A DNA stretch of 58,228 nt, from NCBI GenBank assembly GCA_900315075.1, contig OMXV01000029.1, positions 1 through 58,228 on the forward strand. Reading direction: 5' to 3'. Positions 1 through 7,105 of this stretch are shown here, piece by piece; the stretch's first letter is position 1, and each line of letters opens with the position of its first letter. The position numbers and the translations under genes are program-made. Under the pieces are notes generated by a model, which saw only the letters and a program-made list of their open reading frames with translations, searched no databases and was not told where the DNA came from. The stretch is from an uncultured Prevotellaceae bacterium. GTDB taxonomy: Bacteria; Bacteroidota; Bacteroidia; Bacteroidales; Bacteroidaceae.

Positions 1-1686
1 CGCACGGGATTGCCCGTCCGCGCCTGCGCATATGAGGACGACACACCTATCGAAGTGCCCTACGCTGTGGTCTCGAGCGACAAGAAGACACTCACCTTCT
101 ACTATGACGACCAGAAAGACAATCGCTCAGGGACTAAATATTCACTGAACGAAGGATACAACAGCCCTGGTTGGTACGATCCTGCCTCAACTATCACCAA
201 GGTTGTCTTCAACAGCAGTTTTGCAAAGGCTCGACCTACATCATGTAATAGTTGGTTCTCAAACATGAAGCAACTCACCACCATCAGTGGCCTCAGCTAT
301 CTCAACACCTCAGCGGTTACCATCATGGCAGGAATGTTCTCTTCCTGCGAACTGTTGGGTTCAATTAATGTCAGCAACTTTAACACTGCAAAGGTAATAG
401 ACATGTCGGGAATGTTTGCCGGTTGCAAGAAAGTGACGACATTGGACCTCAGCAACTTCAACACAGCCAATGTGAAACGAATGGATTTTATGTTCAACAA
501 TTGCTTAGAGATGACCAGTCTTAACCTCAGCAATTTCAATACGGAGCAAGTATATAATTTCAACAGCATGTTCTGTTCTTGCAAAAAACTTTCCAGTCTC
601 GATGTTTCCAATTTCAACACGTCAAAGGCTGTTAACATGGATGAAATGTTCAGGGAATGCGCTTTCAAGACCCTTGACCTTACTTCATTTACGTTCCCCA
701 AAGGAGTAGAGTCATATTTGTTTTTGGGATATTGTACTAAATTGGAGGAACTATTTATTTCAGGCACTGCGCCCAACCTCAACAATAATGCCTGCACGAA
801 TGTAGGAAAAAACAAATATTGCTACTTGGTTTATCCAGTAGGAACAGACATGGGATTACAGCGTGTGAGCCTAAACACAGCAGAGGAATTATGGAAAAGT
901 GGTTCTTTCATGGACATGAATTCTTGGAACGATAGGGCATCCTGCTTTACCGACCTTGGTCTTCCGAGTGGTAAGTTATGGGCTGATTACAATGTAGGGG
1001 CACTCCGTCCATTTATGTATGATTTATACTTTGCCTGGGGTGAAACGAAAGCAAAAGATACATATACCTGGGATAATTATCATGAGGATAGCAACTGGGG
1101 CGAGAACTATAATTATGGCTATAGAAACGATTTCGCTGAATATCCCTATGTGGTTTATTATGAGGACGGATACTTGGCCTATTTATACGATGTCGGCATA
1201 CCAACTAATGCTGAATACAAAGAACTGGTCAACAACTGCACACTCAAAGAGGCAACCCTCAACAATGTAAAAGGTATTCGCCTGACGAGTAAGAATAACG
1301 GCAAGAGCATATTCCTGCCCTACACAGGAAGTTATTACGACAGCAGTACCCCAGAGAGCGGAACCGCCACTTATTACTGGACCAGTACGAACTATAACAG
1401 TCAGAAAGCATATGCATACAATCTCAATAGTGGGAAAATGACCAGCACACAATGCCAGAAACGCACAGGATTACCTATCAGAGCAATAGCAAGATTTATG
1501 TACCAAACATATGAAATCTATTGGACGTCATCCAACTCCGGCAACTTCTACATCGATGGCATCAGCAATGTGAAGGGTCAGACTTCTACCGACAACACCA
1601 TTTACACCCTCCAGGGTGTGAAGGTGGAGGGCAAGCCCCAGCCTGGTATCTATGTGAAGAACGGACGGAAAGTCGTTGTAAAGTGA
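1..1686 (+). CDS. BspA-like DUF285 surface protein, 5' end outside the window
   Basis: The reading frame is open from base 1, so the gene starts upstream of the window; the TTG at 10 is not a credible start. The visible part has three zones. It begins with R-T-G-L-P-V-R-A, the end of a Fibrobacter-succinogenes-major-type domain. A DUF285 leucine-rich repeat array follows (about residues 80-240), with repeats of the type L-D-L-S-N-F-N-T-x-x-V-x-x-M-x-x-M-F. A second such domain follows (about 310-500; D-L-G-L-P-S-G-K-L-W-A ... R-T-G-L-P-I-R-A). The last 30 residues form the tail I-Y-T-L-Q-G-V-K-V ... G-I-Y-V-K-N-G-R-K-V-V-V-K. DUF285 proteins are usually secreted or cell-surface proteins in adhesion or host contact; the ligand cannot be told from sequence. 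A strong terminator follows. Confidence 0.85.
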   Translation, partial: RTGLPVRACAYEDDTPIEVPYAVVSSDKKTLTFYYDDQKDNRSGTKYSLNEGYNSPGWYDPASTITKVVFNSSFAKARPTSCNSWFSNMKQLTTISGLSYLNTSAVTIMAGMFSSCELLGSINVSNFNTAKVIDMSGMFAGCKKVTTLDLSNFNTANVKRMDFMFNNCLEMTSLNLSNFNTEQVYNFNSMFCSCKKLSSLDVSNFNTSKAVNMDEMFRECAFKTLDLTSFTFPKGVESYLFLGYCTKLEELFISGTAPNLNNNACTNVGKNKYCYLVYPVGTDMGLQRVSLNTAEELWKSGSFMDMNSWNDRASCFTDLGLPSGKLWADYNVGALRPFMYDLYFAWGETKAKDTYTWDNYHEDSNWGENYNYGYRNDFAEYPYVVYYEDGYLAYLYDVGIPTNAEYKELVNNCTLKEATLNNVKGIRLTSKNNGKSIFLPYTGSYYDSSTPESGTATYYWTSTNYNSQKAYAYNLNSGKMTSTQCQKRTGLPIRAIARFMYQTYEIYWTSSNSGNFYIDGISNVKGQTSTDNTIYTLQGVKVEGKPQPGIYVKNGRKVVVK

Positions 1687-1759
1687 TTGTTATTAGTTGA
1701 CAAGTAACGAGTTGACAAAATAGTAGTGTTGTCAACAAATGATTACCATATAATTAAGA

Positions 1760-1800
1760 AAGTAGAGATGCCAACGTGGCGTCTCTACTTTCTTTTTTTT
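1760..1800 (+). terminator. Rho-independent terminator after the DUF285 gene
   Basis: A 14-bp stem (AAGTAGAGATGCCA paired with TGGCGTCTCTACTT, one G-T wobble) closes on a three-base loop (ACG) and is followed by TTCTTTTTTTT. It separates the surface protein gene from the pectin operon. Confidence 0.9.
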
Positions 1801-1964
1801 ATACCAATCATCGACCTTTATCTTTTAATTCCTTGATGTTGAAGTTGGAATTCCGAAATATAGATGCAAATATTGCAGATATCTTTAGAATAGATGCTAT
1901 ATTCCCATGAGGTAAAGCTGACTAAAACTCCAGTCACATGATAAAACGTCATACATGATACACT

Positions 1965-1992
1965 TTTTCGTCAAAGACAAGTTTGACGAAAA
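1965..1992. promoter_or_regulatory. Perfect 11-bp inverted repeat upstream of the pectin operon
   Basis: TTTTCGTCAAA at 1965-1975 and TTTGACGAAAA at 1982-1992 are perfect reverse complements around a 6-bp spacer. The dyad lies 50 bp before the -7 box of the operon, a position typical of an activator site. CATGATA also occurs twice just upstream (1937-1943 and 1954-1960). The binding protein is unknown. The rest of 1801-2097 shows no gene. Confidence 0.6.
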
Positions 1993-2042
1993 GTCATACC
2001 ACAATAATAGCGAAAAAACAATGTGTTATAAGACTTTTTTTG

Positions 2043-2050
2043 TATTTTTG
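2043..2050 (+). promoter_or_regulatory. Promoter -7 box (TATTTTTG) of the pectin operon
   Basis: TATTTTTG matches the Bacteroidota -7 consensus TAnnTTTG and lies 48 bp before the ATG at 2098. No clear -33 TTTG is seen. Confidence 0.6.
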
Positions 2051-2097
2051 CAGTCACATACTACTCAGGACAAATTACACTATTTCACACTGAAACA

Positions 2098-3435
2098 ATG
2101 AAAAAAATTATTTGCTTTATCATCGTATTGTTATGTCCCCTCTGCCTGATGGCACAAATGGGGACAAGATTCCCATCTGAGCGAAAAGTCATCAAAGACC
2201 CACAGACGGGCGTGGAACTTGTATTTCTCACCAGTAAGAGTGGAACTGGCGATTCGAAAATCTATCAGACCCACAACCAATGGACAGCCGATGGCAAGTG
2301 GGTGGTTTTCCGCTCCGACCGTGTCCAGGGCGAGGCTCTTGCCGTCAATGAGGAAACTGGCGACATCGTACAGATTACCGAAGGTGGATATGCCGGTATG
2401 CTCTGTGTGGCACGTAAGTCGATGAACCTCTATCACATGCGGTTGCTAAAAGATAAAAATGACAAGCGTTTGGGCATGGAAGTGGTGGAGGTAAATTTGG
2501 AACAGCTCTTTGCCGATTCTGAATCAGGAAAATTAAAAAGCAAAAAGCATTATGAACGTATCTGCGGAGTCATACCTGCGGAAATGTGCACAGATGGCGA
2601 CATGGCACTCGATGGGAGTGAGGAGTTCGTCTATTTCAGGCTCACTAAGGAATATGCCCGGAATCTGCCTATCGCAGAACCCATCTCCGGCATATTCGGA
2701 CCACGCAAAATGGGCGCAGGACCAGGAGGAATAGGAAAGATGGATTTGAAGACGGGAAAAGCAGAACCTGTGGTGGGTGTACACTTTCAGGTGGGGCATA
2801 TCCAAGGCAACCCATGGCATCCTGGGGAAGTGATCTTCTGCTGGGAAACAGGAGGAAAAGCACCACAACGAACATGGATGGTGAATGCCGATGGTACAAA
2901 TTTGCGTCCTATCTATCGAGAAACGGAACACGACTGGGTTACCCATGAGGCAGTCATCAGCGAGGACGAGTTGGTGATAGCACTATTGGGTCATCGTCCC
3001 ATCAATCAGAAAGGTGGAGAGACCGCAGGTCTTGAATCATTTGCATTTTCAGACGAATGGGGGCCATCGGGAACCAAAGAATATCCCACTGGCATAGCGG
3101 TGGTAAATATGCGCACTCGCGAACTGACAATGGAGGGACAGGTAGATGGCGACAATTTCTGGCATGTGGCTGGCTCGCAGGATGGACACTGGGTGGCTGG
3201 CGATGACTTTGCTCGCGAACTGTGGATTATCGACAGGCACACCAAAGAGCGCATCCTACTTACCGCAGGCCATAAAACCACTGCACGCGACCATGTACAT
3301 CCAACATTCAAACCTGATGGTACAGAGATAGAAATACAATCGGCTATGCTCAGCGAAGATGGTCGCTCTATGAATATCTGCATCGTCAGATTACCCCAGC
3401 AACTCATCGAACAATATCCCAAAACCGAGAAATAA
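2098..3435 (+). CDS. Secreted oligogalacturonate lyase-like beta-propeller (PL22-like)
   Basis: A 445-residue protein with a signal peptide (about residues 1-20) and the repeated pattern of a seven-bladed propeller (D-G-K-W-V-V-F-R-S-D-R near 65-75). PL22 oligogalacturonate lyases split short galacturonides by beta-elimination using metal-bound histidines. Candidate metal or catalytic residues here are H234, H241, H283 (W-V-T-H-E), H399 and H401 (D-H-V-H-P) and Q414. It is first in an operon with GH105 and GH28 enzymes (next start 2 bp after the stop), which fits homogalacturonan or rhamnogalacturonan breakdown. It is somewhat longer than typical PL22 enzymes, and the related propeller lyases PL24/PL25/PL37 cannot be excluded from sequence reading alone. 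Confidence 0.65.
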   Translation: MKKIICFIIVLLCPLCLMAQMGTRFPSERKVIKDPQTGVELVFLTSKSGTGDSKIYQTHNQWTADGKWVVFRSDRVQGEALAVNEETGDIVQITEGGYAGMLCVARKSMNLYHMRLLKDKNDKRLGMEVVEVNLEQLFADSESGKLKSKKHYERICGVIPAEMCTDGDMALDGSEEFVYFRLTKEYARNLPIAEPISGIFGPRKMGAGPGGIGKMDLKTGKAEPVVGVHFQVGHIQGNPWHPGEVIFCWETGGKAPQRTWMVNADGTNLRPIYRETEHDWVTHEAVISEDELVIALLGHRPINQKGGETAGLESFAFSDEWGPSGTKEYPTGIAVVNMRTRELTMEGQVDGDNFWHVAGSQDGHWVAGDDFARELWIIDRHTKERILLTAGHKTTARDHVHPTFKPDGTEIEIQSAMLSEDGRSMNICIVRLPQQLIEQYPKTEK

Positions 3436-3437
3436 AG

Positions 3438-4853
3438 ATGAAATTGAAGATTAGTAAAATCAAGTTGATGCAAATAGGTTTGGCTTTCACTACCTGTCTA
3501 TGCATCAGCCATGCGAAAGCACAGACTGTGAATGATAGCAACACGCCACTCCATCTGATGCGACCCGCCTATAGGGTGGGCTATGGCATACCTACAACCC
3601 AGGAAGTGAAACAGACAATGGACCGTGTGCTGCAATACATTGCAAGTGAGACTCCTGCTATACTTGTGGACAAAAACACAGGGAAAGAGATCACAAAGAT
3701 AAAGGACATTAATGAAAACACCCAGCTAAAGCAGGGCGGATTCCGACTGACCAGTTATGAATGGGGCGTCACTTATTCTGCGGTTCTCGCAGCCTATGAA
3801 GCAACTGGCGACTCTGCCTATCGTGATTACGTCTATCAGCGTCATAAGTTATTGGCTGATATCGCACCTACATTCAGAAAATTCCATGAACAAGGAAAAC
3901 CTATCGATGGCAACATACGGCGGGTGGTTGACCCTCATGCCCTCGACGATGCCGGGGCTGTGTGCTGCTCGATGATTAAGGCTTTGTTAGAAGATAACAA
4001 ACTGCCCCTGCGGCCGCTTATCGATAACTATATCGAGTATATTATAAACAAGGAGTACCGTCTGGATGATGGCACCTTTGCGCGACTACGTCCACAGAAA
4101 AACACGGTTTGGCTCGACGATATGTTTATGGGCATCCCAGCTGTGGCATATATGGGACGACTGACGGGCGATACAAAATATTACGATGAGGCAGCCCGGC
4201 AGGTGCTACTGTTTGCTGAACGGATGTGGGTGCCAGAAAAGAAACTGTTCCGACATGGCTGGGTGGAGGATATGACACCCCATGTGGCTTTCCACTGGGG
4301 GCGTGCCAACGGGTGGGCAATACTCACGCTATGTGAGGTGCTTGATGTACTGCCCGAGAATCATCCACAGCGGTTGCAGATTCTTGACCTGCTGCGAAAA
4401 CATGCTGAGGGTCTTGCTGCACTGCAGCATCAAGATGGATTTTGGCACCAATTGCTCGACCGCAATGACACCTATCTTGAGACATCAGCCACTGCCATCT
4501 ATGCTTATTGTCTGGCACATGCCGTTAACAAAGGATGGATAAGTGCCAAGGCATTCGGTCCTGTGGCTTTGCAGGCATGGCATGCCTTAGCATCGTCCAT
4601 CAACGAACGTGGTCAGGTGGAAGGCGTATGCGTAGGTACTGGTATGGGATTCGATGCTTCCTTCTATGCTTATCGACCTGTCCATGCCATGGCAGCCCAT
4701 GGATATGGTCCTGCCATTTGGGCTGGTGCCGAAATCATCCGCTTGCTCCAACTTCAGCATCCTAAACTTAACGACAGTGCGGTGCAATTCTATGATGAAG
4801 AGGTGCCTACCGACCAGCCCATTTTCAATTATGACGGAAAAATCAGATTCTAA
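3438..4853 (+). CDS. GH105 unsaturated galacturonyl/rhamnogalacturonyl hydrolase
   Basis: A 471-residue secreted (alpha/alpha)6-barrel enzyme. GH105 removes the 4,5-unsaturated uronic acid left at the non-reducing end by pectate or rhamnogalacturonan lyases. Family hallmarks are H-A-L-D-D-A-G-A at 167-174, W-L-D-D-M-F-M-G at 225-232 (one Asp here matches the proposed general acid of YteR-type enzymes), and H-W-G-R-A-N-G-W at 286-293. The signal peptide covers about residues 1-29. It lies 2 bp after the PL22-like gene and 13 bp before the GH28 gene, so the three are almost certainly co-transcribed and act in order: lyase, unsaturated-uronyl removal, galacturonidase. Confidence 0.9.
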   Translation: MKLKISKIKLMQIGLAFTTCLCISHAKAQTVNDSNTPLHLMRPAYRVGYGIPTTQEVKQTMDRVLQYIASETPAILVDKNTGKEITKIKDINENTQLKQGGFRLTSYEWGVTYSAVLAAYEATGDSAYRDYVYQRHKLLADIAPTFRKFHEQGKPIDGNIRRVVDPHALDDAGAVCCSMIKALLEDNKLPLRPLIDNYIEYIINKEYRLDDGTFARLRPQKNTVWLDDMFMGIPAVAYMGRLTGDTKYYDEAARQVLLFAERMWVPEKKLFRHGWVEDMTPHVAFHWGRANGWAILTLCEVLDVLPENHPQRLQILDLLRKHAEGLAALQHQDGFWHQLLDRNDTYLETSATAIYAYCLAHAVNKGWISAKAFGPVALQAWHALASSINERGQVEGVCVGTGMGFDASFYAYRPVHAMAAHGYGPAIWAGAEIIRLLQLQHPKLNDSAVQFYDEEVPTDQPIFNYDGKIRF

Positions 4854-4866
4854 ACAGTTGTAACCC

Positions 4867-6384
4867 ATGAAGAGACTTCTTATGCTGATAACCCTCGGCG
4901 GGTGGATGATGGGAGTAATGACCCTCTCGGCCAAAGACTACGATGTGAGAGACTTTGGGGCAGTGGGTGATGGAAGCCATATCGACTCGCCTTCCATCAA
5001 TGAGGCATTGCTGAGGGCGGCACAAGATGGTAAACATGGTGTGGTGGTGATTAGGAAAGGAACCTATCTCTGCTATTCCCTTCATCTGCAGTCGGATGTG
5101 ACATTGCGACTGGAAAAGGGAGCCGTGCTGAAAGCAGCTGCGCCAACCGACTCTGAAGGGTATGATGAAGCTGAGAAAAACGACTCCCATTTCCAGGATT
5201 TCGGACACAGTCATTGGCACAATTCGCTACTCTGGGGTGAACGACTGCATGATGTGGTATTAGAGGGGGATGGCCTTATCGATGGAAGCAGTGTGCTTAC
5301 ACGTGGCGGTCAGTGGAAAAGTGAAACCGGGCAGACTACAGCCAATAAGGCTTTGGCACTGCGCGATTGCAAGAATGTCACCATTCGAGGACTGAACTTC
5401 CTAAATTGTGGTCATTTTGCCATGCTGCTTACAGGTGTAGACCGTTTACTGATAGAAAACATTACAGCAGACACCAATCGCGATGGAATCGATATTGACT
5501 GTTGTGAGCATGTCATTGTTCGCGGTTGTCGGGTTAATACGGTCAACGACGATGCTATCGTATTGAAATGTTCCTACGCATTGGGATGGCCCAAACCTAC
5601 AGCACATGTGCTGATAGAAGACTGCCATGTGAGCGGTTACGATGTGGGGTCGGTACTTGGAGGAAATCCTACAGCTATAACTACGAAAGCACCCGATGGA
5701 GATGGCCCCACGGGGCGTATCAAATTGGGGACGGAAAGTAATGGCGGATTCCGGCATATCAGGATACGACGTTGTATATTCACGCATTGCCGGGGGCTGG
5801 CGTTAGAGACTGTCGATGGTGCTGCAATGGAGGATATCAACGTCAGCGACATCAACATGAGCGATATCTGCAACTCACCCATTTACATCAGATTGGGCGA
5901 TAGGATGAGGGCTCCTGAAGGATTCCGTCCTTCTTCCATCAGCAATATTAACATCTCTCGCGTTGATGTTGATAGTGCCGACTGTCGTTATGCCTGTCTT
6001 ATCGTAGGCACACAAGACCATCCCGTGAGAAAAGTGACTCTGAGAGATATCAACGTGAGATTCCTTGGTGGATTGACCCTCGATGATGTGGAACAACAGC
6101 GCGGTAGCAATCCTTTCTTCTTTAGCCATAATGGCACTGCCACCATTGCCCATCATGAGGCGGGTGGCTATCCCGAACCATCAGCCCATGGCATCCAACC
6201 TGCATGGGGACTCAGTATCAACTATGCCGAAAAGATTAAGCTGAAGAATTTCCATTTGGAAACTATTCATCCAGATGAGCGGCCATCGCTTTTTGTGCAG
6301 AACCATCGTCGGATTCGGTTTGGCAATGTGACAACTCTCAACAATGGTTTGTCGGAAACTTTCAACATGGTAAAAGACCAGTAA
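4867..6384 (+). CDS. GH28 polygalacturonase-family glycoside hydrolase
   Basis: A 505-residue secreted right-handed beta-helix protein. Residues 21-35 (K-D-Y-D-V-R-D-F-G-A-V-G-D-G) are the usual pectate-lyase-fold start. The catalytic aspartates of GH28 are visible as N-R-D-G-I-D (204-209) and N-D-D-A (227-230), with R-I-K following at 284-286. The loop G-T-E-S-N-G-G-F replaces the G-H-G of endo-polygalacturonases, as is common in exo-acting or rhamnogalacturonan-specific GH28 members. It is the last gene of the pectin operon and is followed by a terminator. Exact linkage specificity is not readable from sequence. Confidence 0.9.
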   Translation: MKRLLMLITLGGWMMGVMTLSAKDYDVRDFGAVGDGSHIDSPSINEALLRAAQDGKHGVVVIRKGTYLCYSLHLQSDVTLRLEKGAVLKAAAPTDSEGYDEAEKNDSHFQDFGHSHWHNSLLWGERLHDVVLEGDGLIDGSSVLTRGGQWKSETGQTTANKALALRDCKNVTIRGLNFLNCGHFAMLLTGVDRLLIENITADTNRDGIDIDCCEHVIVRGCRVNTVNDDAIVLKCSYALGWPKPTAHVLIEDCHVSGYDVGSVLGGNPTAITTKAPDGDGPTGRIKLGTESNGGFRHIRIRRCIFTHCRGLALETVDGAAMEDINVSDINMSDICNSPIYIRLGDRMRAPEGFRPSSISNINISRVDVDSADCRYACLIVGTQDHPVRKVTLRDINVRFLGGLTLDDVEQQRGSNPFFFSHNGTATIAHHEAGGYPEPSAHGIQPAWGLSINYAEKIKLKNFHLETIHPDERPSLFVQNHRRIRFGNVTTLNNGLSETFNMVKDQ

Positions 6385-6397
6385 CGAAAACAGCACA

Positions 6398-6427
6398 GCC
6401 TCCATACGATATGCATGGAGGCTTTTC
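6398..6427 (+). terminator. Rho-independent terminator of the pectin operon
   Basis: GCCTCCAT and ATGGAGGC form an 8-bp stem with a 9-base loop, followed by TTTTC. It lies 14 bp after the GH28 stop codon. Confidence 0.75.
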
Positions 6428-6483
6428 ATTGAAATGTGTGAACAACTAAAAAATACGCCCTGATTTTCTTAATAATCCATAAA

Positions 6484-6523
6484 AACTAAAGGTTTTAGTT
6501 CTAATAAACTATTTTTTTTAGTT
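6484..6523. promoter_or_regulatory. Two tandem 17-bp palindromes, probable BlaI-type operators
   Basis: Both sites read AACTA-N7-TAGTT: 6484-6500 and 6507-6523, with centres 23 bp apart (about two helical turns). They lie 62 bp or more before the blaI-like ATG and directly abut the promoter-like sequence TTACTTTG (6522-6529). Winged-helix repressors of this family bind such dyads as dimers and usually repress their own gene; that role is inferred. Confidence 0.7.
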
Positions 6524-6585
6524 ACTTTGTGGTCGGATAAGATACAGACGCATTTGATGGATGTGAAACTAAAAGAAAACGAACA

Positions 6586-6942
6586 ATGAAAAAACTAACT
6601 CGTAAAGAAAAAGAAATCATGGACCTGTATTGGCAGCATGGGCCGATGTTCGTCAAGGAACTGTTGGAGTACTATGACGAGCCACGTCCACATTTCAATA
6701 CGCTATCCACTACTGTGCGTATCCTGGAGAAAAAGGGTATGCTCGGTCACAAGCAGTTCGGCACGTCCTATCAATATTTCCCGACTGTATCGGAGAAGGA
6801 ATACGGACGCTCGAGTCTGGCCGGAGTTATCAAGAGCTATTTTGACGACTCGTATCTGGATGCCGTTAGCAGTTTTGTGAAGGATGAAAAGATTTCTTTG
6901 GAAGAACTGAAAGAACTAATCGAGCAAATAGAGAAATCATAA
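6586..6942 (+). CDS. BlaI/MecI/CopY-family transcriptional repressor
   Basis: A 118-residue protein, the usual length of the family. It opens with L-T-R-K-E-K-E-I-M-D-L-Y-W (residues 4-16) and has the recognition-helix region F-N-T-L-S-T-T-V-R-I-L-E-K-K-G-M-L (37-53), typical of BlaI-type winged-helix repressors; the C-terminal third would form the dimer. These regulators are inactivated by proteolysis triggered by a BlaR1-type membrane partner, here the next gene. In many Bacteroidota such pairs act outside beta-lactam resistance, and no beta-lactamase gene is near. Two palindromes upstream are the likely autoregulatory operators. The distance to the partner gene (163 bp) is unusually long. 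Confidence 0.9.
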   Translation: MKKLTRKEKEIMDLYWQHGPMFVKELLEYYDEPRPHFNTLSTTVRILEKKGMLGHKQFGTSYQYFPTVSEKEYGRSSLAGVIKSYFDDSYLDAVSSFVKDEKISLEELKELIEQIEKS

Positions 6943-6943
6943 T

Positions 6944-6995
6944 ACTCAACTTTCGCAAGTAAGGAGAGATTAGGCGGGAAAAAGGTTTTAAAGGT
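6944..6995. repeat. Decayed end of the 170-bp miniature repeat
   Basis: ACTCAACTTTCGCAAGT (6944-6960) is identical to the left end of the full repeat at 13733-13749. It begins 1 bp after the blaI-like stop codon. GGTTTTAAAGGTATA (6983 onward) also recalls an internal part of the repeat. The remainder is too diverged to follow. Confidence 0.55.
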
Positions 6996-7046
6996 ATAGA
7001 TTGCGTCATTATCTCACAAAATAGCTGTAAAAATGAGCATACGTCC

Positions 7047-7090
7047 CTTTAACTACTCTTTAACTACCTTTTAACTACCCTTTAACTACT
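7047..7090 (+). repeat. Four tandem 11-bp repeats between the repressor and sensor genes
   Basis: AACTA recurs at 7051, 7062, 7073 and 7084, each inside a copy of CTTTAACTAC(C/T), with an exact period of 11 bp. The array ends 15 bp before the presumed start of the BlaR1-like gene. AACTA is also the half-site of the palindromes before blaI, but no inverted TAGTT partner is present here. Confidence 0.75.
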
Positions 7091-7105
7091 GCAAATTGAG
7101 CGGAC

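Noticed and set aside
7047-7090. The 11-bp tandem repeats as a CRISPR array
   Set aside because: Units are contiguous without spacers and far too short.
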